Shown here: in pieces, positions 20,321-29,586 of the stretch
Layout of the letters: every line of letters starts with the position of its first letter
How positions within the stretch are numbered: position 1 is the stretch's first letter
Source of the DNA: Myxococcota bacterium
Lineage (GTDB): Bacteria; Myxococcota_A; UBA9160; UBA6930
Assembly (NCBI GenBank): GCA_028277885.1
Contig: JANQFK010000027.1
Location: forward strand, 1-64,000
Direction: 5' to 3'
DNA: 64,000 nt
Notes under the pieces: generated by a model
What the model was told of the DNA's origin: nothing
Database searches by the model: none
Seen by the model: the letters and a program-made list of their open reading frames with translations, nothing else
Made by a program: the position numbers and the translations under genes

Positions 20321-21331
20321 ATGAGCGCGGATCCGGGTCGGAGAGGGCTCACCCGCCGCAACGTGCTGCGCCTGCTCGCCGTGGGTGGCGCGGCGGGCCT
20401 CGCCTGGACGGCCGGCGTCTCGGCCCGCGCCCGCCGCGTGGTCCGCTCCCGGGTGCTGATGGGCACCTGGGTCCAGCTCACCCTGGTGGACCGGGATCGC
20501 GAGGCCGCCGAGGCCGCCGCGGAGGCGACCCTCACCCGAATGGCGGAGCTCGAGCGAGTCCTGAGCCGCCACCGCGCCGACAGCGAGCTCTCCCGGCTGC
20601 AGCGGCTGGGCCGGATCGAGCACGCCGACCCGGCGCTCCTCGACGTGCTGCGACTCGCGGAGCGCATCTCGCGACTCGGCGACGGCGCCTTCGACGTCAC
20701 CGTGCAGCCGGTGCTCGACCTGTACCGCGGCCACCCGGGCCGCGCGCCGGACCCGGCGGCCCTCGAGCGCGCCGTGGCCCGGGTGGACCACCGGGCCGTG
20801 CGCATCGAGGCCGACGCCGTCTCCCTCGCCCGGCCCGACGTGCGGCTCACCCTGGACGGCATCGGCAAGGGCTGGGTGGTGGACCGCGGCATCGACGTGC
20901 TGCGCGAGCGGGGCTTCGGTGACGTGTTCGTGGACGCGGGGGGCGACTGCGTGGCGGCCGGCGGCCGCGGCGCGGGGCGGCCCTGGCGCGTCGGCATCCG
21001 CCGGCCGCGGCCGGGCCTCGCCCTGCAGGCGCGCTTCGAGGCGCGGGACGTCGCCGTCGCCACCTCGGGCGACTACATGCAGCCCTTCAGCCGGGACTAC
21101 GCCCAGCACCACATCCTCGACCCGCGCACGGGCCGCTCGTCGCCGGAGCTCGCCAGCGCGACGGTGTCGGCTCCGGACGCCGCCAGCGCCGACGCCCTCG
21201 CCACCCTGGTGATGGTGCTCGGCGCGCGCCGCGGCCGCGCACTCCTCGAGGACCTGCCGGGGTGCGAGGGCTACCTCGTCGCGAAGGACCTGGCCGTGAC
21301 CCGGACCTCGGGCTTCGGGGTGACGGCATGA
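20321..21331 (+). CDS. apbE: FAD:protein FMN transferase ApbE, TAT-exported
   Basis: Attaches FMN through a phosphoester to Thr of RnfD/RnfG-type proteins on the outer face of the membrane. 336 residues. The N-terminus has a twin-arginine signal (TRRNVLRLLAVGGAAGLAW), fitting export of the folded flavin-binding protein. Family motifs: MGTWVQLTL, GDGAFDVTVQPVLDLY, LDGIGKGWVVDRG, DAGGDCVAAG, ATSGDYMQ and HHILDPRTGR. ATG 20321 has GGAG upstream. It opens the rnf operon and overlaps rnfB by 4 nt (ATGA); its substrates RnfD and RnfG are encoded downstream. The 237 bp between glgB and this gene (20084-20320) must hold the operon promoter, but I could not pick it out. Confidence 0.93.
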   Translation: MSADPGRRGLTRRNVLRLLAVGGAAGLAWTAGVSARARRVVRSRVLMGTWVQLTLVDRDREAAEAAAEATLTRMAELERVLSRHRADSELSRLQRLGRIEHADPALLDVLRLAERISRLGDGAFDVTVQPVLDLYRGHPGRAPDPAALERAVARVDHRAVRIEADAVSLARPDVRLTLDGIGKGWVVDRGIDVLRERGFGDVFVDAGGDCVAAGGRGAGRPWRVGIRRPRPGLALQARFEARDVAVATSGDYMQPFSRDYAQHHILDPRTGRSSPELASATVSAPDAASADALATLVMVLGARRGRALLEDLPGCEGYLVAKDLAVTRTSGFGVTA

Positions 21332-22194
21332 CGCTGGTCCTGACCGCGGTCGCCGCCCTGGGAGGCCTCACCCTGGTGCTGGCCTCGCTGCTCGTGCTCG
21401 CCAACCGCAAGCTCCACGTCGAGGAGGACCCGCGCATCGACGCCGTGGAGGAGATGCTGCCCCACGCCAACTGCGGCGCCTGCGGCTTCCCGGGCTGCCG
21501 CCCCTTCGCCGAGGCCCTCGTCGCCGGCGACGCGCTGCCGGGCAAGTGCACGGTGAGCGCCGAGGCGGGCCGCGCGCGCATCGCCGCGTACCTGGGCGTG
21601 GACGTGGGCGCCGAGGAGAAGCGCGTGGCGCGGCTCGCCTGCGCGGGCGGCAGCAACGTGGCGCGCCACCGCGCCCGCTACGACGGCCTCTCCACCTGCG
21701 CGGCCGCCGCCCAGGTGGCCGGCGGCGGCAAGAGCTGCTTCTGGGGCTGCCTCGGCCTGGCCGACTGCGCCGTGGCCTGCGACTTCGACGCGATCCACAT
21801 GGATCCCCACGACCTGCCGGTGGTGAACGAGGAGAAGTGCACCGCCTGCGGCGACTGCGTGGACGCCTGCCCCAAGGACCTGTTCTCGCTGCACCCCGTG
21901 AGCCGCCGCCTGTGGGTGGCCTGCCGCTCCCTCGAGGCGGGCGACGGCGTCCTCGAGGACTGCGAGGTGGCGTGCACCGCCTGCGGGCGCTGCGCCATGG
22001 ACGCTCCGGGGCTGATCGAGATGCGCGACAACCTGCCCGTGGTGGACTACGCGCGCCCCCACGGCACCCGCGTGCCGATCGAGCGCTGCCCCACGGGCGC
22101 CATCGTCTGGCTCGACCCGCTGCACGGCGCCGTGAAGGGCGCGGCGGCGAAGAAGATCATCCGCAAGGGCGCGCTTCGCGACGCTCCCACCTGA
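21328..22194 (+). CDS. rnfB: Rnf complex subunit RnfB (Fe-S protein)
   Basis: Electron-input subunit of the ion-translocating ferredoxin:NAD+ oxidoreductase; it accepts electrons from ferredoxin. 288 residues: an N-terminal membrane anchor (~1-27), then the RnfB-specific cluster with Cys49, Cys52, Cys57 and Cys74 (NCGACGFPGC), then ferredoxin-like clusters including SCFWGCLGLADCAVAC, CTACGDCVDACP (Cys171, 174, 177, 181) and CTACGRC. ATG 21328 overlaps the apbE stop. In most rnf operons rnfB is last or second; here it is separated from the other subunits by the PFOR gene. Confidence 0.95.
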   Translation: MTLVLTAVAALGGLTLVLASLLVLANRKLHVEEDPRIDAVEEMLPHANCGACGFPGCRPFAEALVAGDALPGKCTVSAEAGRARIAAYLGVDVGAEEKRVARLACAGGSNVARHRARYDGLSTCAAAAQVAGGGKSCFWGCLGLADCAVACDFDAIHMDPHDLPVVNEEKCTACGDCVDACPKDLFSLHPVSRRLWVACRSLEAGDGVLEDCEVACTACGRCAMDAPGLIEMRDNLPVVDYARPHGTRVPIERCPTGAIVWLDPLHGAVKGAAAKKIIRKGALRDAPT

Positions 22195-22215
22195 TCCGGA
22201 CCCAGGAGGTTTCCC

Positions 22216-25200
22216 ATGTCCCTGTTGGCGCACGTTCGCAGGAAGTCGCCCGAGCCCGAGGCCCGCTACCCCGGCGTGCGGGCCGCCCTCGACGGCAACA
22301 CCGCCGCGATCCTGTGCGAGCGCGAGTCGAGCGACGCGGCCGGCGCCTACCCGATCACGCCCTCGACCCAGATGGGCGAGTACTGGGCCGAGGCGGCCGC
22401 AGCGGGCCACCTCAACGTCTCCGGCCGGCCGCTCATCTTCGTCGAGCCCGAGGGCGAGCACGCGGCCGCGGCGGTCACCGCCGGCATGGCGATGACGGGG
22501 CTGCGCGCCGCGAACTTCTCGTCGGGCCAGGGCATCGCCTACATGCACGAGTCGCTCTACGCCGCCGTCGGCAAGCGACTCACCTACGTGCTCAACATCG
22601 GCGCCCGGGCCATGACCAAGGCCACCCTGAACGTCCACGCCGGACACGACGACTACCACTGCATCGACGACACGGGCTTCTTCCAGCTCTTCGCCCGGGA
22701 CGCCCAGTCCGTGGCGGACCTCAACATCATCGCCCACCGCATCGCCGAGCTGGCGCTCAACCCGGGCGCCGTGGCCCAGGACGGCTTCCTCACCACCCAC
22801 CTGATCGAGTCCATGAGGATCCCGGAGCGCGAGCTGATCGCCGAGTACCTCGGCCGGCCCGACGACGTGATCGAGTGTCCGACACCCGCCCAGCGCATCC
22901 TCTACGGCGAGACCCGGCGGCGCATCCCGCTGCTCTGGGACGTCGACAACCCCGTGATGGCGGGCCTGGTCCAGAACCAGGACGCCTACATGCAGAGCGT
23001 GGCCGCCCAGCGGCCGTTCTTCTTCGACCACATCCAGGAGCTCACCGAGCGCGCCTTCGAGGAGTACGCCGCGCTCACCGGCCGGCGCTACGCCCGCGTG
23101 CTGAGCTACCGGGCCGAGGACGCCGACTACCTGATCCTCGGCCAGGGCAGCCTGATCCCCAGCGCCGAGGCGGTGGCGGACCACCTGCGCGAGACGCGCG
23201 GCGTGAAGGTCGGCGTCGTCGACCTGGTGATGTTCCGCCCGTTCCCGGCGGACCTCGTGGGCGAGCTGCTGAAGGGCAAGAAGGGCGTGGCCGTGCTCGA
23301 GCGCCTCGACCAGCCCCTGGCCGTGGACCTGCCCCTGGTGCGCGAGATCCGCGCGACCCTCTCCAAGTGCCTCGAGAACGGGCGCGACCCCGACCGCCCC
23401 CGCCATCCCGGGCTCGCCGCCTACCGCGACGTCGCCGACGCGCCGCCCCTCTACTCGGGCTCCTTCGGCATGGGGAGCCGGGACCTCCAGCCCGAGGGCA
23501 TCGTCGCCGCCGTGGAGAACATGCTGCCCGACGGAGGGCGCCGCCCGCTCTTCTACCTCTCCATCGACTTCCTGCGCGACGAGCCGGTGACGCCCAAGCA
23601 GGAGATCCACCAGCAGACCATCGAGGACGCCTACCCCCACGTCCGGGAGCTGGCGATCCGCGGCTCCGAGAACCCCAACCTGATGCCCGAGCACAGCATC
23701 ACGCTGCGCTTCCACTCGGTGGGCGGCTGGGGCGCCATCACCACCGGCAAGAACCTGGCGATGACGCTGTTCGACCTGCTGGGCTGGCACATCAAGGCCA
23801 ACCCGAAGTACGGCTCGGAGAAGAAGGGGCAGCCCACCACCTACTACCTGTCCGCCGCGCCGGATCCGATCCGGGTGAACTGCGAGTACTTCTACGTGGA
23901 CGTGGTGCTCTCCCCGGACCCCAACGTGTTCCACCACACCAACGCCCTGGCGGGCCTCAAGGAGGGCGGCGTCTTCGTGATCCAGAGCGAGCGCAGCTCG
24001 CCCGAGGCGGTCTGGGCCGACGTGCCGGCGATCTTCCAGAAGATCCTGATCGACAAGAAGATCCGGCTCTACGCCGTGGACGCCTTCCGCATCGCCCGGG
24101 AGGAGGCCACGGACCCGGACCTGCAGCTGCGCATGCAGGGCATCGCGTTCCAGGGGGCCTTCTTCGCCACCTCGAGCGTGATGGCCGAGGCGGGGCTCGA
24201 CGAGGGGCGCCTGCTCGCCGCCATCGAGAGCCAGCTCCAGCACAAGTTCGGCGCCAAGGGGGCGCGGGTGGTGGCCGACAACCTGCGCGTGGTGAAGCGC
24301 GGCTTCGACGAGGTCCGCGAGATCCCCCACGGCCCGATCACCGAGGCGCGTCCGGGGGAGCGTCCGGCGAGCGCCGGGCCCGCCGTGCCGGTGATGGTCG
24401 AGGCCCTGCCCTCGAGCCAGGCGCCGATCACCGACGTGCATCGCTTCTGGGAGCAGACCGGCTCCTTCTACGTGCGCGGCATGGGGAACGACAACCTCAC
24501 CGACCCGTTCATCGGGCTCGGCGTGATGCCGGCCTCGACGGCGCTGTTCCGGGACATGACCCAGATCCGCTTCCAGCACCCGGAGTGGATCCCCGAGAAC
24601 TGCACCGCCTGCGGCAAGTGCTACACGGTGTGTCCCGACACCGCGATCCCGGGCCTCGTGAACGAGGTCGGCCAGGTGTTCGACACCGTGGTGAAGCGCC
24701 TGCGCAAGCACGGCCGGCCCACGGAGCAGCTCCCCAAGGCGGTGCGCGTGCTGGAGCGCCACCTGCGCGCGAGCCTGCAGCAGGCCAGGGAGACCGACTC
24801 CGTGGAGGGCATGCTCGAGGAGGCCCTGGGCCGCACCCTCGAGGGCGGCGACTTCACGGGGGACGCCAAGGAGGAGCTGCGCAAGGAGCTCGACGGCTTC
24901 CGCGAGGAGCTGGGCGAGTTCCGCCTGGCGCTCTCCCGCCCCTACTTCACGGTGCCCGAGAAGCAGGCGCCGGGCAGCGGCGGGCTGCTCTCCATCACGG
25001 TGAACCCCTACACCTGCAAGGGCTGCATGGAGTGCGTCGAGGTCTGCGACGACGACGCGCTGCGCGCCGTCACCCAGACCGACGAGTCGGTGCAGCGGCT
25101 GCGCGACGAGTGGGACTTCTGGCTCGACCTGCCGACCACGCCGCAGAAGTACGTCCGCGTGGACGACCTCGAGGAGGGCATCGGGGCCCTCGAGACCATC

Positions 25201-27183
25201 CTGCTCGACAAGGGCAACTACCTGCCCTTCACGAGCGGGGACGGCGCCTGCCTGGGCTGCTCCGAGAAGACCGCCGTCCACCTGTTCGTCGCCACCGTCG
25301 AGGCGCTGATGCAGCCCCGCATCGCGAAGCACCTCGACCACCTGAACGACCTGATCGACGGCCTGGAGAAACACATCCAGCTGAAGCTCGTCGAGGAGAT
25401 CCAGGTCGGCGACCCCGAGGCCATGGCGAAGATCGTGGGCGACCTCGGCCAGGGCGACGAGGACGTCACCCTCTCGGACATCGCGGGCCGCATGGAGGCC
25501 CTGCGCGGCGGCGAGCCCATCGACCCCGACTGGCTGCGCCGCGTGACGAAGCTCCTCGCCACGCTGAAGGAGCTGCGCTGGAAGTACCAGCAGGGCACCA
25601 CGGGCCGCGGCCGCTCGAAGCTCGGCATGCTGAACGCCACGGGCTGCACCTCGGTCTGGGGCAGCACCTACCCCTACAACCCCTACCCGTTCCCCTGGGC
25701 GAACCACCTGTTCCAGGACTCCCCGTCCCTCGCCATGGGGGTGTTCGAGGGCCACATGGCCCGGATGGCCGAGGGCTTCCGGGCCATCCGCGCGGCGGAG
25801 CTCGAGCTCGCGGGCGGCTACCGGCCCGCGGAGCACGACGAGGCCCTCACCTACTTCGACTGGCGCCAGTTCAGCGACGAGGAGTGGGAGCTGTGCCCGC
25901 CGGTGGTGGCCGTGGGGGGCGACGGCGCCATGTACGACATCGGCTTCCAGAACCTCTCGCGCCTGATGGCGTCGGGCAAGCCCGTGAAGGTGCTGGTGGT
26001 GGACACCCAGGTCTACTCCAACACCGGCGGCCAGGCCTGCACCTCGGGCTTCACCGGGCAGATCTCCGACATGGCCCAGTTCGGCAAGGCGATCCAGGGC
26101 AAGCAGGAGCCGCGCAAGGAGATCGGGCTCATCGGCATGGCGCACCGCACCACCTACGTGCTCCAGAGCACCATCGCCCACCCGAACCACATGATCGAAG
26201 GCTTCATCCGCGGCCTGAAGGCCCGGCGCCCGGCGCTCTTCAACCTGTACAGCTCGTGCCAGCCCGAGCACGGGATCGGCGACGACATGAGCCACCACCA
26301 GGCGAAGCTCGCCGTGGAGTCCCGTGCCTACCCGCTGTTCCGTTACGACCCCGACGGCGGCGAGACCCCGGAGGAGTGCTTCGACCTCGAGGGCAACCCC
26401 GATGCCTCCGCGGACTGGCCCCGCTACAAGCTGAAGTACCGCCAGGGCGGGCGCGAGCTCGAGATGGAGCTGCCGCTCACCTTCGGCGACTTCGCGATCA
26501 GCGAGGTGCGCTTCCGCAAGCACTTCCGCAAGGCGCCGCCGGACACCTGGAACGACGCCATGGTGCCCATGGCGGAGTTCCTCGAGCTCGAGCCCGAGGA
26601 CCGGGAGGGGAAGTTCCCGTACCTGTGGACCGTGGACCGCGACCAGCAGCTCTCGCGCCTCATCGCCGACGAGGCGATGGTCGAGTCCTGCGAGGACCGG
26701 CGGGGCTTCTGGCGCATGCTGCGCTCGCTCGCGGGCGAAGGCGAGGAGCCGCCCTCGGCGGCGGACCTCGAGGACCGCGTGCGCCAGGACGTGGTGGCGC
26801 GCCTGGCGGCGGGGCTGATGAAGCTCGCCGGGGGCGAGGGGGACGCCGGCGCGGTGCTCTCGGACCTGGCCGCGGTGCCCGGCGCCGCGGGCCCTGCGGG
26901 CGAAGCCGCGGGGGCCCCGACTCCCGCCGGCGACTTCATGGCCCCCTGGATCGACACCCCGGATTGCACCTCCTGCGACGAGTGCATCCAGCTGAACCCG
27001 CGCATCTTCGCCTACGACGACCAGGGCAAGGCCTTCATCCAGGACGCCGAGGGCGGGCCCTATCGCGACCTCGTGAAGGCGGCCGAGCGCTGCACCGCGC
27101 GCGTCATCCACCCGGGCCTGCCCCGGGACCGCAGCGCGAAGGACGTCGACAAGTGGATCGAGCGCGGCAGCAAGTACAACTGA
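22216..27183 (+). CDS. Giant pyruvate:ferredoxin oxidoreductase-like protein with extra C-terminal ferredoxin
   Basis: Thiamine-diphosphate 2-oxoacid:ferredoxin oxidoreductase, oxidatively decarboxylating pyruvate or another 2-oxoacid to acyl-CoA. 1655 residues against ~1170-1230 for NifJ-type enzymes. Order: PFOR N-terminal domain with YPITPS at 45-50; transketolase II-like domain; gamma domain ~520-690 with HSVGGWGAITTGKN, unlike the usual NifJ loop; two [4Fe-4S] motifs (Cys796/799/802/806 and Cys934/937/940/944) separated by ~130 residues, more than usual; thiamine-diphosphate domain with GACLGCSEK (Cys1012, Cys1015), a long helical insert ~1030-1115, and GGDGAMYDIG (Asp1236). A ~300-residue C-terminal extension ends in a mono-cluster ferredoxin domain, Cys1584/1587/1590 and Cys1626. 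Strong AGGAGG at 22204. Encoded between rnfB and rnfC. Substrate is inferred. Confidence 0.9.
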   Translation: MSLLAHVRRKSPEPEARYPGVRAALDGNTAAILCERESSDAAGAYPITPSTQMGEYWAEAAAAGHLNVSGRPLIFVEPEGEHAAAAVTAGMAMTGLRAANFSSGQGIAYMHESLYAAVGKRLTYVLNIGARAMTKATLNVHAGHDDYHCIDDTGFFQLFARDAQSVADLNIIAHRIAELALNPGAVAQDGFLTTHLIESMRIPERELIAEYLGRPDDVIECPTPAQRILYGETRRRIPLLWDVDNPVMAGLVQNQDAYMQSVAAQRPFFFDHIQELTERAFEEYAALTGRRYARVLSYRAEDADYLILGQGSLIPSAEAVADHLRETRGVKVGVVDLVMFRPFPADLVGELLKGKKGVAVLERLDQPLAVDLPLVREIRATLSKCLENGRDPDRPRHPGLAAYRDVADAPPLYSGSFGMGSRDLQPEGIVAAVENMLPDGGRRPLFYLSIDFLRDEPVTPKQEIHQQTIEDAYPHVRELAIRGSENPNLMPEHSITLRFHSVGGWGAITTGKNLAMTLFDLLGWHIKANPKYGSEKKGQPTTYYLSAAPDPIRVNCEYFYVDVVLSPDPNVFHHTNALAGLKEGGVFVIQSERSSPEAVWADVPAIFQKILIDKKIRLYAVDAFRIAREEATDPDLQLRMQGIAFQGAFFATSSVMAEAGLDEGRLLAAIESQLQHKFGAKGARVVADNLRVVKRGFDEVREIPHGPITEARPGERPASAGPAVPVMVEALPSSQAPITDVHRFWEQTGSFYVRGMGNDNLTDPFIGLGVMPASTALFRDMTQIRFQHPEWIPENCTACGKCYTVCPDTAIPGLVNEVGQVFDTVVKRLRKHGRPTEQLPKAVRVLERHLRASLQQARETDSVEGMLEEALGRTLEGGDFTGDAKEELRKELDGFREELGEFRLALSRPYFTVPEKQAPGSGGLLSITVNPYTCKGCMECVEVCDDDALRAVTQTDESVQRLRDEWDFWLDLPTTPQKYVRVDDLEEGIGALETILLDKGNYLPFTSGDGACLGCSEKTAVHLFVATVEALMQPRIAKHLDHLNDLIDGLEKHIQLKLVEEIQVGDPEAMAKIVGDLGQGDEDVTLSDIAGRMEALRGGEPIDPDWLRRVTKLLATLKELRWKYQQGTTGRGRSKLGMLNATGCTSVWGSTYPYNPYPFPWANHLFQDSPSLAMGVFEGHMARMAEGFRAIRAAELELAGGYRPAEHDEALTYFDWRQFSDEEWELCPPVVAVGGDGAMYDIGFQNLSRLMASGKPVKVLVVDTQVYSNTGGQACTSGFTGQISDMAQFGKAIQGKQEPRKEIGLIGMAHRTTYVLQSTIAHPNHMIEGFIRGLKARRPALFNLYSSCQPEHGIGDDMSHHQAKLAVESRAYPLFRYDPDGGETPEECFDLEGNPDASADWPRYKLKYRQGGRELEMELPLTFGDFAISEVRFRKHFRKAPPDTWNDAMVPMAEFLELEPEDREGKFPYLWTVDRDQQLSRLIADEAMVESCEDRRGFWRMLRSLAGEGEEPPSAADLEDRVRQDVVARLAAGLMKLAGGEGDAGAVLSDLAAVPGAAGPAGEAAGAPTPAGDFMAPWIDTPDCTSCDECIQLNPRIFAYDDQGKAFIQDAEGGPYRDLVKAAERCTARVIHPGLPRDRSAKDVDKWIERGSKYN

Positions 27184-27214
27184 GGCCGGCAGCGGTACCG
27201 GGAGCGGACCGGCG

Positions 27215-28564
27215 ATGAGGGCGGGCGGGCTGCTCGGGCTCAAGACCTTTCGCCACGGCGTGCACCCGCCGGAGGCGAAGGACGAGACCCGCGACCTCCC
27301 GATCCGGCGCTTCCCCTTCGCGCCGCTGCTGGTGGTGCCCCTCGTGCAGCACCTGGGCCGGCCGTCCCTGCCCGTGGTGCGCGAGGGCGAGGAGGTGCTG
27401 CGCGGCCAGCCCATCGCGCGGCCCGACGGCTTCGTGTCCGTCGCGATGCACGCGCCCGCCACGGGCGTGGTGCGCCGCATCGCGCTCACGCCCAGCATCT
27501 CGGGCCGCATGGTGCCCGGCGTCTACCTCGAGCCCCGGCCCGGGTCGACCCAGGAGGTGATGGACGGGACGCCGTGCCCGCCGGACGCGAGCCCCGAGGA
27601 GATCGTCACCGCCATCCAGGAGGCCGGCGTCGTCGGCCTGGGCGGTGCCGCCTTCCCCACCCACGTGAAGCTCGCGATCCCCGAGGACCGGCGCTGCGAC
27701 ACGCTGCTGCTGAACGGCGCCGAGTGCGAGCCCTACCTCACCACGGACCACCGCGTGATGCTCGAGCAGCGCGACGACGTCTTCACGGGCATCCGCTACC
27801 TGCTGCGCGTCACCGGCGCCGAGCGCGCCATCGTGGCGGTGGAGGCCAACAAGCGCGACGCCGCGGAGCACCTCGAGAAGGGCCTGCCCGCGGACCTCCC
27901 GGTCTCCGTCGAGGTGCTGCGGGTCAAGTACCCCCAGGGCGCCGAGAAGATGCTGATCAGCGCGCTGCTCGGGCGCGAGGTGCCCTCGGGCGGCCTGCCC
28001 CTCGACGCCGGCGCGCTGTGCGTCAACGTCGCCACGGCGGCGGAGATCGGCCGCCTGCTGCCCCACGGCCGGGGCATCCAGGAGCGCGTCATCACGGTGA
28101 CCGGCCCGGCGGTCCGCGATAGGGGCAACTACCGCATCCCCATCGGCACCCCGCTGCGCTTCCTGCTCGACCACGTGGGCACCGCGGACGACGTGGGCCG
28201 GGTGTTCCTGGGCGGGCCGATGATGGGGGCCGCCGCGCCCTCCCTCGACGTCCCGATCACCAAGGGAACCTCGGGGGTGGTGGCGTTCACGGACGCCGAG
28301 GCCGAGCGCACCCATCGCCACGTCTACCCCTGCATCCGCTGCGGCTACTGCGTGGACGCCTGTCCGATGTTCCTGAACCCCCAGCAGCTCGGTCAGCTCG
28401 CCGCCGGCCAGGAGTACGGCGCCATGGCGGACGAGCACCACCTGATGGACTGCTTCGAGTGCGGCTCCTGCTCCTTCGTCTGCCCCTCCCACATCCCGCT
28501 GGTGCAGCGCTTCCGCGTCGCCAAGGCGGCGGTCCGCAAGGCGGCCGCGAAGGCGCCGGCATGA
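27215..28564 (+). CDS. rnfC: Rnf complex subunit RnfC (NADH-binding)
   Basis: Soluble NAD(H)/FMN subunit that passes electrons to NAD+. 449 residues with the NuoF-like core: GLGGAAFPTHVK, LLLNGAECEPYLTTDHR, KYPQGAEKMLI and GGPMMGAAAP. Two C-terminal [4Fe-4S] motifs follow, CIRCGYCVDACP and CFECGSCSFVCP. ATG 27215 lies 31 nt after the PFOR gene and its stop overlaps rnfD (ATGA). From here the order rnfC-D-G-E-A matches the clostridial/acetogen-type arrangement. Confidence 0.95.
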   Translation: MRAGGLLGLKTFRHGVHPPEAKDETRDLPIRRFPFAPLLVVPLVQHLGRPSLPVVREGEEVLRGQPIARPDGFVSVAMHAPATGVVRRIALTPSISGRMVPGVYLEPRPGSTQEVMDGTPCPPDASPEEIVTAIQEAGVVGLGGAAFPTHVKLAIPEDRRCDTLLLNGAECEPYLTTDHRVMLEQRDDVFTGIRYLLRVTGAERAIVAVEANKRDAAEHLEKGLPADLPVSVEVLRVKYPQGAEKMLISALLGREVPSGGLPLDAGALCVNVATAAEIGRLLPHGRGIQERVITVTGPAVRDRGNYRIPIGTPLRFLLDHVGTADDVGRVFLGGPMMGAAAPSLDVPITKGTSGVVAFTDAEAERTHRHVYPCIRCGYCVDACPMFLNPQQLGQLAAGQEYGAMADEHHLMDCFECGSCSFVCPSHIPLVQRFRVAKAAVRKAAAKAPA

Positions 28565-29586
28565 GCCACGCACCCACGGGCACCCTCGAGATCCGCACCT
28601 CCCCCCACGTGCTCTCGGGCTACTCCGTCGACACCATCATGTTCAACGTGGTGCTCGCGCTGCTGCCCGCCAGCGCCTTCGCGGTCTGGGCCTTCGGCTG
28701 GACCGCGCTCCTCACCCTCGCCACCGCGGTGGCGGCGTGCCTCGCCACGGAGCGCGTCGCGGGTCGGCTCTCGGGCGGCGGCTCGACCCTGGCCGACGGC
28801 TCCGCCGCCATCGCGGGCCTGCTCTACGGCCTCACCCTCCCGCCCGGGCTGCCGCTCTGGATGGTGGCGGTGGGCGGCGTGTTCGGCCTCGGGGTCGGCA
28901 AGGCGCTCTTCGGCGGCCTCGGCATGAACCCCTTCAACCCGGCCCTGGTGGGGCGCGCCTTCGTCCAGGCCGCCTTCCCGGTGCCGATGACGACCTGGGT
29001 GCCCGCCTTCGCGCCCGAGCGCTTCGCCGCGCTGCCGCCCTCGACCCTGACGCCGCCCTTCACGGCGCCGGTCTACGACGCCGTCACCGGCGCCACCCCG
29101 CTCGCGCTCTGGAAGTTCGAGCGCGTCACCGTCTCCGCGAGCGACGCCGCCATGGGGTTCATCGCGGGCTCCACGGGCGAGACCTGCGCGGTCCTGATCC
29201 TGCTGGGCGGCGCCTACCTGGTGGCGCGCAACATGATGAGCTGGCGCATCCCGGTGGCGATCTTCGCCAGCGTGGCGCTGCTGAGCGGCGCCCTCCACGC
29301 CCTCGGTCCCGACGTCTGCCCGCCGCCGCTCTTCATGCTGTTCTCCGGCGGGCTCGCCCTGGGAGCGGTCTTCATGGCCACCGACATGGTGAGCTCGCCC
29401 ATGACCGGGCGCGCCTGCGTCGCCTACGGCGTCGTGATCGGCGTCCTCACGGTGGTGATCCGCGTCTGGGGCGGGCTGCCCGAGGGCGTCATGTACGCGA
29501 TCCTGTTCGGCAACGCCCTCACCCCGCACCTCGACCGCTGGCTCCAGCCGCGGGTCTACGGCACGCGGGCGGAGGCGGGCTCGTGA
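28561..29586 (+). CDS. rnfD: Rnf complex membrane subunit RnfD (covalent FMN)
   Basis: Polytopic inner-membrane subunit of the ion pump, 341 residues with multiple hydrophobic helices. The covalent FMN site is Thr179 in the segment DAVTGATPLA, matching the (S/T)GAT motif that ApbE modifies. Other conserved features are TADGSAAIAGLLYGLTLPP-like and GMNPFNPALVGRAF. Starts at ATG 28561, overlapping the rnfC stop by 4 nt, and overlaps rnfG by 4 nt (GTGA), so translation is coupled. Confidence 0.94.
   Translation: MSHAPTGTLEIRTSPHVLSGYSVDTIMFNVVLALLPASAFAVWAFGWTALLTLATAVAACLATERVAGRLSGGGSTLADGSAAIAGLLYGLTLPPGLPLWMVAVGGVFGLGVGKALFGGLGMNPFNPALVGRAFVQAAFPVPMTTWVPAFAPERFAALPPSTLTPPFTAPVYDAVTGATPLALWKFERVTVSASDAAMGFIAGSTGETCAVLILLGGAYLVARNMMSWRIPVAIFASVALLSGALHALGPDVCPPPLFMLFSGGLALGAVFMATDMVSSPMTGRACVAYGVVIGVLTVVIRVWGGLPEGVMYAILFGNALTPHLDRWLQPRVYGTRAEAGS

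Noticed and set aside
21271-27510. A 2079-codon open frame antisense to rnfB, PFOR and rnfC
   Set aside because: It is a stop-poor antisense frame caused by the high GC content and codon bias of the sense genes; its translation is low-complexity and resembles no family, while the sense proteins show full catalytic motifs.
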